A stretch of DNA of 64,000 nt from the NCBI GenBank assembly GCA_024707385.1, contig JANPZW010000009.1, positions 620,001 to 684,000 on the forward strand, written 5' to 3'. Positions 8,705-17,999 of this stretch are shown here, piece by piece. Source of the stretch: Cellvibrionaceae bacterium (GTDB lineage Bacteria > Pseudomonadota > Gammaproteobacteria > Pseudomonadales > Cellvibrionaceae). The translations under genes were made by a program, and so were the position numbers. The notes below the pieces were generated by a model. That model ran no database searches and was not told where the DNA came from. It worked only from the letters and a program-made list of their open reading frames with translations. Positions within the stretch are counted from its first letter, which is position 1; each line of letters opens with the position of its first letter.

Positions 8705-11605
8705 ATGACGGAAATAAGGGCAAGTGTTCGGTTGCAATTTCATCGGGATTTCACTTTTTCCCGCGCGCTTTTGTTGGTGCCTTATTTTGCCAGCCTCGGT
8801 GTCAGCCACATTTATGCCTCACCCATTCTCAAGGCGCGCCCCGGCTCCACCCATGGTTACGATGTGGTGGACCCAAGCTGCGTCAATCCGGAACTTGGCG
8901 GCGAGGAAGGACTGGAACAATTGGTGGCCGAATTGCGCCGCCACCGCATGGGTTTGATTGTCGATTTTGTGCCAAATCATATGGCAGTCGGCGGTGATGC
9001 CAATCCGTGGTGGCTGGACGTGCTCGAATGGGGCAGGCGCAGTCCTTACGCAAAGTTTTTTGATATTCACTGGAACTCACCGGACCCTATGCTCAAAGGC
9101 CAATGCCTGGTGCCATTTTTGGGCGGTGATTACGGCGATGTGTTGAGCAGCGGTGATATCCAATTGCGTTACAGCGCGCAGAGTGGAACTTTTTACGCAC
9201 AATATTTTGCTCATCGCTTCCCCATCTATCCACCCAGTTACGTGCAGATATTGTCGCTTTGCGATCACGATGATCTGCAGGATCTGGCGCGGCGCTTCGC
9301 GCAATTGGAAAACGCCGAAAATCCCTGGAAAGCAGCGCATGCCCTGCAGAAGGAATTGCGCGACGCCACTACTACAGCGCGTCTAGAGCAATACATAAGC
9401 GCCGCCATCGGCCTGTTCCAGATTGCTGAAATTCCTAGCTCAGAACAAAAAGCGGCAGAACAAAAAACTTTAGAACATCAGATTTCAGAACACACGGCGT
9501 CAGAAAAGGATGCGCAGATCGAACGCCTTCACCAATTGCTGGAAGCGCAGAATTACCGGCTGGCAAGCTGGCGCACGGCTGCGGATGACATCAACTGGCG
9601 CCGCTTTTTTGATATCAACGAACTCGCCGGTTTGCGCATGGAGCGGCATGAAGTTTTTGAGGCGGTGCACGCAAAAACCTTCGAGCTTATCACCCGTGGA
9701 CTGATCGATGGTTTGCGCATCGACCATATTGATGGGCTGGCCAATCCGCGCGCTTATTGTCGCAAATTGCAGCGCAGAATCCGCCGCCTGCTGCCGCGCC
9801 GGCCGCACAACACCGGCCCGCTGCATTTCCCTATCTATGTCGAAAAAATCCTCGCTGCTGGTGAGCGCTTGCAAGACAGTTGGCAGGTTGAAGGCACCAC
9901 CGGTTACGAATTCATGAACCAGGTGAATTTGCTGCAACATTATGAAGAGGGCGGTGCCGCGCTGACTCGCTATTGGCAAGAATTCAGCGGACGACCAGAG
10001 GATTTCAACGAAGAGGTTCTGGAAGCGCGCCGGCTGATCTTAAATACCTCCCTGTCCGGCGATTTTGAGGCGGTCGCGCAGAATCTTCTATTAATTGCGC
10101 GCTCGGATATTCACACGCGGGATTTGACCCTGGCAGCCATCCGCCGCGCGCTCACCGAACTCATTGTGAACTTTCCGGCGTACCGCACTTATGCCGGCGC
10201 ATGTGAACGCACCTCCCAGGACCAGGTATTTTTCAATCAGGCTCTTGAAGGCGCGCAGCGCACACTGTCGGAAACCGAATGGCCGGTATTGCAAAAACTC
10301 GACAGCTGGTTGGGTGCGGAGCCGCTGCATTCGCTGCCGCCCGGCCCGGATCGCGCTTTGCGTGCGCGGACACTGGCACGCTTCCAACAGCTGACCTCTC
10401 CCACTGCAGCAAAAGCGGTGGAAGACACGGCGTGTTATCGCTCCACCGCTCTGCTCGGCCGTAATGATGTGGGATTTGATCCTCAGCATCACGGCATATC
10501 GCGCAAGGATTTTCACCAACTCTGCATGGATCGCCACGCCCGCTTTCCGCGCTCGATGTTGACCACCGCCACCCACGACCACAAGCGCGGTGAAGATACC
10601 CGCGCCCGCTTGGCGGTGTTGAGCGAGCGCGCCGATTGGTTTTGGCAGAAATTAAATCTCTGGCAAGCGCAAATGGCACCGCTGCGCGAGCAACTTCACG
10701 ACGGTACCGCGCCTTCTCCTGGCGATGAGTGGATGCTGATGCAGACCCTGCTGGGCAGCTGGCCATTGGACTATCGGCCTTATGAAGAAGCCGGCGAGCA
10801 CGCCGACCGGCTGCGCGACAATTATTTTCAACGCCTGGAAGGATGGCTGGAAAAAGCCCTGCGTGAAGCGAAATTGCGCAGCTCCTGGAGCGCGCCCAAC
10901 AGCGCCTATGAACAGGCGTGCCGTCGTTATCTGCACGATCTTTTTTATCGCCAGGAGATGTTTGAATTGCGCTGCGAAATCGCTCGCGCGGCACTGGAAA
11001 TTGCGCCTGCTGGCGCGCTTAACGGACTGGCGCAGACGCTGTTGCGTCTAACCGCACCGGGAGTGCCGGATTTATTCCAGGGCACCGAGTTCTGGGATTT
11101 CAGTCTGGTCGATCCAGACAACCGCCGGCCGGTGGATTTCGCCGCGCGCGCAGCTGCGCTGGCGCAGGGCGATTCCGCGGCGCAACTGTTGCAAAACTGG
11201 CGCGACGGTCGCATCAAGCAGCGTCTTATCGCCTGCCTGCTGAATCACCGCCAGGCTGCGCCGGATTTATTTATTCATGGTGAATACCAGCCGCTTACCA
11301 CTTCCGGTGAATACGCTCGCCATTGCCTCGCCTATATGCGCGTTTGGCAGAACGAACGTTTACTGGTGATAGTTCCACGCTTGATCGCGGACCTTTTGGA
11401 CAGTGACGCCATACCGCAGGTGGCCGGAGAAAAATGGGGTGATACCACCGTCGACCTGCCGAAGGAAATTCACAGCGCCATCTTTACCAGCGTCATCACC
11501 CGCCAAGACCAGAGCGCAAATTCCGGGCATTTATATCTACGGGATGTTCTCAGTGATTTTCCAGTGAACGCGTTCATCATAAAACCAACTGCTCAGACCG
11601 TGTAG
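8705..11605 (+). CDS. treY: Malto-oligosyltrehalose synthase (GH13)
   Basis: SHIYASPILKARPGSTHGYDVVDP, VDFVPNHMAV, LRIDHIDGLANP motifs. Confidence 0.93.
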   Translation: MTEIRASVRLQFHRDFTFSRALLLVPYFASLGVSHIYASPILKARPGSTHGYDVVDPSCVNPELGGEEGLEQLVAELRRHRMGLIVDFVPNHMAVGGDANPWWLDVLEWGRRSPYAKFFDIHWNSPDPMLKGQCLVPFLGGDYGDVLSSGDIQLRYSAQSGTFYAQYFAHRFPIYPPSYVQILSLCDHDDLQDLARRFAQLENAENPWKAAHALQKELRDATTTARLEQYISAAIGLFQIAEIPSSEQKAAEQKTLEHQISEHTASEKDAQIERLHQLLEAQNYRLASWRTAADDINWRRFFDINELAGLRMERHEVFEAVHAKTFELITRGLIDGLRIDHIDGLANPRAYCRKLQRRIRRLLPRRPHNTGPLHFPIYVEKILAAGERLQDSWQVEGTTGYEFMNQVNLLQHYEEGGAALTRYWQEFSGRPEDFNEEVLEARRLILNTSLSGDFEAVAQNLLLIARSDIHTRDLTLAAIRRALTELIVNFPAYRTYAGACERTSQDQVFFNQALEGAQRTLSETEWPVLQKLDSWLGAEPLHSLPPGPDRALRARTLARFQQLTSPTAAKAVEDTACYRSTALLGRNDVGFDPQHHGISRKDFHQLCMDRHARFPRSMLTTATHDHKRGEDTRARLAVLSERADWFWQKLNLWQAQMAPLREQLHDGTAPSPGDEWMLMQTLLGSWPLDYRPYEEAGEHADRLRDNYFQRLEGWLEKALREAKLRSSWSAPNSAYEQACRRYLHDLFYRQEMFELRCEIARAALEIAPAGALNGLAQTLLRLTAPGVPDLFQGTEFWDFSLVDPDNRRPVDFAARAAALAQGDSAAQLLQNWRDGRIKQRLIACLLNHRQAAPDLFIHGEYQPLTTSGEYARHCLAYMRVWQNERLLVIVPRLIADLLDSDAIPQVAGEKWGDTTVDLPKEIHSAIFTSVITRQDQSANSGHLYLRDVLSDFPVNAFIIKPTAQTV

Positions 11606-11633
11606 CGGCGAAGAGCGCGACGAGGAAACAACT

Positions 11634-11834
11634 ATGATTACTAACAATTTTTCATCCATGAGTGGTACGCCGCAAGAGACGCCGCCGGAATATCCTACTC
11701 CAATCGATATCCCGGATCCGACGGAAATTCCCGATCCCGTGCCACATCAGGACCCTGTGGAAATTCCTGTGCCGGGCCGACAGGCTCCTCCCGGAGAAAA
11801 GCCGGTGCCGGAAATTGAACCTCCACGAGAGTAG
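11634..11834 (+). CDS. Small Pro-rich protein (PDP/EIP repeats), function unknown
   Basis: 66-aa ORF with an SD-like GAGGAAA before ATG; sits between treY and glgX. Confidence 0.5.
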   Translation: MITNNFSSMSGTPQETPPEYPTPIDIPDPTEIPDPVPHQDPVEIPVPGRQAPPGEKPVPEIEPPRE

Positions 11835-11943
11835 ATTTAAAAAAATTTTGAGATCGATGATAAGGAGGTCATCGAATTCAGCCGTGAATTTCTTTCCGCC
11901 AACCGAGGAAAACGTTGGTGGCTTGCACTTAGCAGGAGTATCT

Positions 11944-14106
11944 ATGACTAAAGTAGTCGCCCCGGAAATTATGACCCGCTCACGCATTACCGAAGGCCGC
12001 CCATTTCCCCTGGGCGCAACGTGGGACGGTCTGGGTGTGAATTTCGCCCTATTTTCCCGCCACGCCACCAAGGTGGAACTTTGCCTCTTCGATAGCACCG
12101 GGGAAGTGGAACTTGAGAGAATCGTACTACCGGAATATACCAATGAAATCTGGCACGGTTATCTGCCGGATGTACAAGCGGGCCAGGTGTATGGCTATCG
12201 CGTACATGGACCTTACGAGCCGGACGCGGGGCACAGATTCAACCCGAATAAATTATTGATCGACCCATATGCGAAGGAATTGGTTGGCACCCTGAAATGG
12301 TCGGACTGTTTGTTTGGCTACACCATCGGCTCGCCTGATGGCGACCTGAGTTTCGATGAGCGCGACAGCGCAGCCTATATTCCTAAAGCGCGCGTTATCG
12401 ATCATGCCTTCACCTGGGGTGATCATCGATCAATTCATGTTCCGCCAGACCAGACAATTATTTACGAAAGTCACGTGCGCGGCCTCACCATGCTGCACCC
12501 TGGAGTACCCGATGAATATCGGGGTACTTTTGCTGGAATTGCTCACCCGGCAACGATTGAACATTTGCAGGAATTGGGCATTACCAGCATCGAGTTGATG
12601 CCCGTTCACGCCTTCGTCAATGACAAACATTTATTGGATAAAGGGCTCACCAATTATTGGGGCTACAATACGCTGGCTTTTTTTGCACCGCACACGCCTT
12701 ATCTCGGCCGCGGTCATTTAAATGAGTTCAAGGAAATGGCTGCGCGTTTGCATGCGGCGGGAATTGAATTGATTTTGGACGTTGTCTATAACCACACGGC
12801 GGAAGGCAATGAGATGGGCCCAACGCTTTCCATGCGCGGTATCGACAACTCCACCTATTACCGCCTGATGCCAGACAACCCACGCTATTACGTGAATGAT
12901 TCGGGCACCGGCAACACTTTGGACTTAAGCCATCCCTGTGTTTTACGCCTGGTGACGGATTCCCTGCGCTATTGGACCATCGATATGGGCGTGGATGGTT
13001 TCCGCTTTGACCTGGGCACTATTCTCGCCCGCGAGGAAACCGGCTTTAACGAACGCCACGGATTTCACCTCGCCTGCCTCCAAGACCCAGTATTAAGCCA
13101 GCGGAAACTCATTGCCGAGCCCTGGGACTGCGGCTGGGGCGGATATCAGGTGGGTGCTTTTCCGGCGGGCTGGCTGGAATGGAATGACCGCTATCGCAAT
13201 GTCGTGCGCGGCTTCTGGCGCGGCGATTATGGTCAGATGGCGGAATTCGCCACCCGTCTCACCGGCTCCGGCGATATTTTCAATCATCGCGGTCGACGCC
13301 CTTGGGCCAGTGTGAATTTTGTTACAGCTCACGATGGTTTTACGCTGAATGATCTAGTGAGTTACAACGATAAACACAATGAGGAAAACGGCGAGGATAA
13401 CAAGGACGGCAGCAGTGACAACCTATCCAACAATTACGGAGCCGAAGGCCCGACGGACGACCCAGGTATTATTGAATTACGTCAACGTCAAATGCGCAAT
13501 TTGATGGCGACGCTGCTTTTTTCCCAGGGCACACCAATGGTGTTGGCTGGAGATGAATTTTGCCACAGTCAAAACGGCAACAATAATACCTATTGCCAGG
13601 ACAACGCACTCACCTGGCTCAACTGGGATTTGGATGAAGCCGCCCAAAGCATGTTCGCCTTCTCCAAGCGTCTGATTCAATTGCGCAAGAGTTATCCCAT
13701 ATTACGACGCGGGCGATTTTTGGTTGGTGAATACAATGAGGAATTGGGAGTTACCGATGTAACCTGGCTGGCGCCGGACGGCCCAATGAACGAAGAAAAA
13801 TGGCGCGATGGCGGACGCGCCTGCCTTGGCATGTTAATGGACGGACGCGCCCAACCAACGGGAATTCAGAAAACGGGAGGCGATGAAACTCTTCTCCTGA
13901 TCATCAATGCCCATCCGGAAGCCATTCCATTTATCCTGCCGGAAGTAGCGCTTGGCACAGGATGGAGTTGCTTGATCAATACCAGCCAACCGGATTTGTC
14001 TGAGGCTGATGAAGAGTACTATGAATTTGGCCACGAATATAAAATCCCGGATCGCAGCTTGCTGTTATTTAAATTAGACCAGATGGATGATTCCGGCGCA
14101 GAATAA
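11944..14106 (+). CDS. glgX: Glycogen debranching enzyme GlgX (GH13)
   Basis: PFPLGATWDGLGVNFALFS, LDVVYNHTAEGNEMGPTLSMRGIDN, VDGFRFDLGTIL; SD AGGAG upstream of ATG. Confidence 0.92.
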   Translation: MTKVVAPEIMTRSRITEGRPFPLGATWDGLGVNFALFSRHATKVELCLFDSTGEVELERIVLPEYTNEIWHGYLPDVQAGQVYGYRVHGPYEPDAGHRFNPNKLLIDPYAKELVGTLKWSDCLFGYTIGSPDGDLSFDERDSAAYIPKARVIDHAFTWGDHRSIHVPPDQTIIYESHVRGLTMLHPGVPDEYRGTFAGIAHPATIEHLQELGITSIELMPVHAFVNDKHLLDKGLTNYWGYNTLAFFAPHTPYLGRGHLNEFKEMAARLHAAGIELILDVVYNHTAEGNEMGPTLSMRGIDNSTYYRLMPDNPRYYVNDSGTGNTLDLSHPCVLRLVTDSLRYWTIDMGVDGFRFDLGTILAREETGFNERHGFHLACLQDPVLSQRKLIAEPWDCGWGGYQVGAFPAGWLEWNDRYRNVVRGFWRGDYGQMAEFATRLTGSGDIFNHRGRRPWASVNFVTAHDGFTLNDLVSYNDKHNEENGEDNKDGSSDNLSNNYGAEGPTDDPGIIELRQRQMRNLMATLLFSQGTPMVLAGDEFCHSQNGNNNTYCQDNALTWLNWDLDEAAQSMFAFSKRLIQLRKSYPILRRGRFLVGEYNEELGVTDVTWLAPDGPMNEEKWRDGGRACLGMLMDGRAQPTGIQKTGGDETLLLIINAHPEAIPFILPEVALGTGWSCLINTSQPDLSEADEEYYEFGHEYKIPDRSLLLFKLDQMDDSGAE

Positions 14107-14235
14107 TAGCCTGTGAATTTTTCAAGCGCAGGGATGCGCATTAATTTGACAATAAGAACTTAAAAACAAAACCGACTAAACAACAAAACAAATTTAAAAA
14201 CTACGAACTTACGAATTTGAATAATTTCATCAAAA

Positions 14236-14260
14236 TAAAAAGGGCTTTCGCCCCTTTTTG
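14236..14260. terminator. Hairpin terminator between convergent glgX and the KGG gene
   Basis: AAAAAGGGC-TTTC-GCCCCTTTTT. Confidence 0.7.
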
Positions 14261-14281
14261 TTCTGGTAACTAACTTGGCTT

Positions 14282-14695
14282 TCAGGGTGAAATGCTGGTC
14301 GCAGAGTTGTGGCTGGCGCGACCGCCCTTACGACCAGCTTCCGCTGCGCGCTCCGGATTATTGCGGAAATTTCCACCACTCTCGTGGCCACCTTTACGAC
14401 CAGCTTCCGCAGCTCGCTTGGGATCATTTTTAAAATTTCCACCGCTGTGTTGGCCACCTTTACGACCGGCTTCCGCTGCGCGTGCAGGATTGAATTTGAA
14501 ATTGCCACTGCTCACCTGGCCGCCTTTGCGACCGGCTTCTGCCGCCCGCGCAGGATCAGCTGCGAAACCACGACCGCCACCTCGTTTCTGCTGAGGAGTG
14601 GCTTCTGAAGAAGCCTGTGCACTCGGCTGCTGTGCCTCCTGCTGGCTGTCTTTTTCGTTGACTTGATAATCATCTCGTTCGTTATGCTGTTTCAT
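14282..14695 (-). CDS. KGG-repeat (stress-induced, YciG-like) protein
   Basis: Four copies of RAAEAGRKGG with SGGNFKxxP spacers. Confidence 0.85.
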   Translation of the reverse strand: MKQHNERDDYQVNEKDSQQEAQQPSAQASSEATPQQKRGGGRGFAADPARAAEAGRKGGQVSSGNFKFNPARAAEAGRKGGQHSGGNFKNDPKRAAEAGRKGGHESGGNFRNNPERAAEAGRKGGRASHNSATSISP

Positions 14696-15017
14696 CTCGA
14701 AATCCTCACACTGAAGAATTTGCATTTAATTGAGCCGGCAATCTGACCCACTTTGAGACCCGGCAAAAAGTCCGGAGATCACTCAAGCCCTGCCCGCGTT
14801 TAAGGCCTATCCAGGTCCACCAAAAAAACACCGCTTTTCCCTGTAAGACAAGCGAAAATTCCGTTTTACGCCCAACGCTGTCTGTGATGGCGTTTTAAGT
14901 AACTTTACTCAATTGCCCGGTCTGGGTGTGTTGGTTAACGAACAGAGATAACAATATAAAAAGAACTAATTTTTCTTCCAAGCATTACGCCAATGTCACA
15001 GCATAGGAATACTTGTT

Positions 15018-15512
15018 ATGGTAGCCACAGCAAAAAAATCTAGCACTGACACCAAAAGCAACAAATCTTTAGAGGCGACAGCTCTTTTGCGCGCAGATCA
15101 CAAGCTGGTTGACGGACTTTTTGACGAGTATGAAAACGCCAAATCGGTGACCCAAAAAAGAGCATTGGTCCAAAAAATTTGCCAAGAGCTGACCGTCCAC
15201 GCGCAGATCGAAGAAGAAATCTTTTATCCCGTTGTTAAAAAGGCGCTCAAGGATCATGAGCTTGTGCCGGAAGCGACTGTAGAACATGAAACATTGAAAT
15301 ATCTGATTGCACAGCTGTTGAATGACGATATTTCAGATGACAAGGAACTTTACGACGCAAAAGTAAAAGTTCTTTCAGAATATGTTAAGCACCATGTCAA
15401 GGAAGAGCAAAACGAACTCTTTCCAAAAGTGAAAGAGACAAAGCTTGACCTATTGGAGTTGGGGGCACAAATGCAACAGCGCAAAGAGGAACTTCAAGCT
15501 TCTTTGCAATAA
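15018..15512 (+). CDS. Hemerythrin HHE-domain protein
   Basis: LLRADHKLVDGLFDEYE, HAQIEEEIFYPVV, VEHETLKYLI, HHVKEEQNELFPKV. Confidence 0.9.
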   Translation: MVATAKKSSTDTKSNKSLEATALLRADHKLVDGLFDEYENAKSVTQKRALVQKICQELTVHAQIEEEIFYPVVKKALKDHELVPEATVEHETLKYLIAQLLNDDISDDKELYDAKVKVLSEYVKHHVKEEQNELFPKVKETKLDLLELGAQMQQRKEELQASLQ

Positions 15513-15545
15513 CCGGTTTGAAACATCATTCAGAGGCACACGGAA

Positions 15546-15971
15546 ATGAACACTGGCATAAATGAAAATAACCTGCGCGAACTCGCCTATCGCATTTGGG
15601 AGGCGGAAGGTTGTCCTCCCGGGCAGGCCGAGCGCCATTGGCAAATGGCGATGGACCAGGCCCGCGCGGGGCAGGAGAACTTTATCACTGGCGAGAGCTT
15701 TCTCGGCGATACGCTTGCTGCTGAAAAAACGCTTCAGGATAAGCATCAGTACGGCGCTCAGAATAATACATTTCAGGCGGAAATCACTGAGCTCCCACTG
15801 GAATCTGGTGGATCTCACGAACCGCTCAAAAACAGCAAAAAGAAAAGCGCAAAAATCAAGCCCAGCGACACCTTCGCCAATCAGGATATGGCCGATACCA
15901 GCCAGATTCCAAAGGGAAATTCACGCGGCAAATCCGGTAAGCGGAAGCCATCTGAGAATATCCTGGTTTAA
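15546..15971 (+). CDS. DUF2934-like protein
   Basis: LRELAYRIWEAEGCPPGQAERHWQMA motif. Confidence 0.7.
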   Translation: MNTGINENNLRELAYRIWEAEGCPPGQAERHWQMAMDQARAGQENFITGESFLGDTLAAEKTLQDKHQYGAQNNTFQAEITELPLESGGSHEPLKNSKKKSAKIKPSDTFANQDMADTSQIPKGNSRGKSGKRKPSENILV

Positions 15972-16125
15972 TCAGCATTCGCTGATGTAAGTCTGATATA
16001 CGGTTGAAGTTGAAATCAATGGCGCCCTTCCGGTGCCCTGGATGGAATGCGCTGCTTAGACAGCAAAAAAGCGCCGGCGCTAGATTGACTGGCGCCTTAA
16101 TACAACTGAATCGGAGGAACAAAAT

Positions 16126-16539
16126 ATGCGAATCAGCGACATTATGACCCACGATGTAGAATCCGTGACTCCCGAGCAGACTATTTGCGACGCCGCCCGT
16201 GCCATGGCAAAAGCCGACTGCGGAGCTATTCTTGTTCGCGACGGCGACAAATTGGTTGGTATGGTGACCGATCGGGATATCGCCATTCGTGCGGTGGCGC
16301 AGGGATTGGGTAGCGACACCTTGGTAAGCGAAGTAATGACAGACAATATTTTGTATTGCTTCGAGGACGAAGACGTGCAGCATGTAGCCGAAAACATGGC
16401 CGATATTCATGTGCGCCGCCTGCCGGTAATGAACCGCAACAAACGTCTTGTGGGCATAGTGTCTTTAGGCAACTTTGCCAGCAGCACCAACGTGAACGCC
16501 AGCAGCACGCTGCTGCGCGGTGTAGCGCAAGCACACTGA
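16126..16539 (+). CDS. Tandem CBS-domain protein
   Basis: ISDIMTHDVESVTPEQTICDAARAM...GMVTDRDIAIRAVAQG...VSEVMTDNILYCFEDEDVQHVAENM. Confidence 0.9.
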   Translation: MRISDIMTHDVESVTPEQTICDAARAMAKADCGAILVRDGDKLVGMVTDRDIAIRAVAQGLGSDTLVSEVMTDNILYCFEDEDVQHVAENMADIHVRRLPVMNRNKRLVGIVSLGNFASSTNVNASSTLLRGVAQAH

Positions 16540-16696
16540 CGGTTTAACTAAACGCACTAAATCTAAACAAAAGCACTAAATCTAAACAGCAGAACCAAAT
16601 CTAAACAAGCATACCAAATATAAAAACTGAATTTGCTGCGCAGGGAGAAATCCCTGCGCTTAATACGTTATAGAAACAAATGCAGCGCCCTGCGTT

Positions 16697-17089
16697 ATGA
16701 CTGTACTGATCAATATTGATGTGCCAGATCTTTCCCGCGCAATTACGTTTTATCAAGAAGCTCTGGGTTTGAAATTGTTGCGCATCTTGGATGGCGATGT
16801 GGCAGAGCTCGGCGGTGGCGGGGCTTCAATTTTTCTGTTGTTAAAAAATACAGATTCGACAGCCACCATTGCTCATTCCCAACGCCATTACTCCCGCCAC
16901 TGGACACCGGTACATCTGGATTTTGTTGTTGAGGACATTATGTCGGCAGCGAAAATAGCGGAATCAGCTGGCGCGGCGCGGGAGAGCGATTGCGTCGAAT
17001 GGCGCGGCTCGAAATGCATCACTTTTTCCGACCCGTTCGGCCATGGATTCTGTCTCATAGAACTTACCGATGGCACCTATTCCGATTAA
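16697..17089 (+). CDS. VOC/glyoxalase family protein
   Basis: VPDLSRAITFYQEALGLKLL ... FSDPFGHGFCLIEL. Confidence 0.85.
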   Translation: MTVLINIDVPDLSRAITFYQEALGLKLLRILDGDVAELGGGGASIFLLLKNTDSTATIAHSQRHYSRHWTPVHLDFVVEDIMSAAKIAESAGAARESDCVEWRGSKCITFSDPFGHGFCLIELTDGTYSD

Positions 17090-17404
17090 TTAGTCCTCGC
17101 TTAAAACATCTCCCAACCGGTCCAGTCGCCGCTCCCACAAACGTTTCCTACCCTGCAACCATTTTTCTGCAGCGATGAGTGCCGTCGTTTCGAGTTCGCA
17201 GGTGCGGACACGTCCCTGTTTATAGGTTTTAATGAGACCGCAGCTTTCCAGCAGATTCACATGTTGCACGACCGCGGCAAGGGTCATATCGAAAGGCTGG
17301 GCGAGCTGCGAAACGGACAGGGGCCCATTGCTCAACTCTTCCACCATGGACCGCCGGGCATTGTCACTTAATGCGTGAAATATACGACCTATATCGGCAC
17401 TCAT
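17090..17404 (-). CDS. ArsR-family HTH regulator
   Basis: IFHALSDNARRSMVEELSNGPLSVSQLAQPFDMTLAAVVQHVNLLESCGLI. Confidence 0.88.
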   Translation of the reverse strand: MSADIGRIFHALSDNARRSMVEELSNGPLSVSQLAQPFDMTLAAVVQHVNLLESCGLIKTYKQGRVRTCELETTALIAAEKWLQGRKRLWERRLDRLGDVLSED

Positions 17405-17407
17405 AAA

Positions 17408-17878
17408 TCAGCCGCCGAGTTCCTTGGCCAATTTCTCCAGCAGAAATCGCCAACCCTCGCGACGCATCTCCGCGCCGTCGGCACCGTCGTAGAACGCGGC
17501 CTGCTCCGTGAATTTCAACAGGGTTTTATCCTGGAGCGAAAATAATTCCACCGTGCTGAGTGAAGAGGAAATGCGATTATCGCCCAACGTCATGTTATAA
17601 GCGGTGACAAGCCGTCGATCCGCCACAATATCCATATACCAGGTGTCGTTTCTGCAAATCTGCCCCGCCACCGGTCCCTCCTGAATGCGGAAAAGGCAAG
17701 TTTCCTTACCGCCTACTCGAAAATCTATTGTGAACGAATCCACAATAAACCCTTCGCCCTCGGCAAACCAACGCCGTTTTTTCACCGGATCGGAAAAAGC
17801 CTGAAATACCTTGGCCGCAGCCTGGGGATATTCTCGCTCGATACTGAAAGTGCTGTGCGCCACGCTGGACTGACTCAT
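17408..17878 (-). CDS. SRPBCC/AHSA1-family protein, operonic with the ArsR gene
   Basis: FSIEREYPQAAAKVFQAFSDPVKKRRWFAEGEGF. Confidence 0.85.
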   Translation of the reverse strand: MSQSSVAHSTFSIEREYPQAAAKVFQAFSDPVKKRRWFAEGEGFIVDSFTIDFRVGGKETCLFRIQEGPVAGQICRNDTWYMDIVADRRLVTAYNMTLGDNRISSSLSTVELFSLQDKTLLKFTEQAAFYDGADGAEMRREGWRFLLEKLAKELGG

Positions 17879-17999
17879 ACCCACCCTCCTATTACTTAAG
17901 CAATAAATTAAGTATCTGCCCAACCAAAACAATAGTCAAGCATTTGCTTTAGTAAAGGATGCCGACGCGAAGTGCGGTGCGACAGATTTCAAGAAGTTT

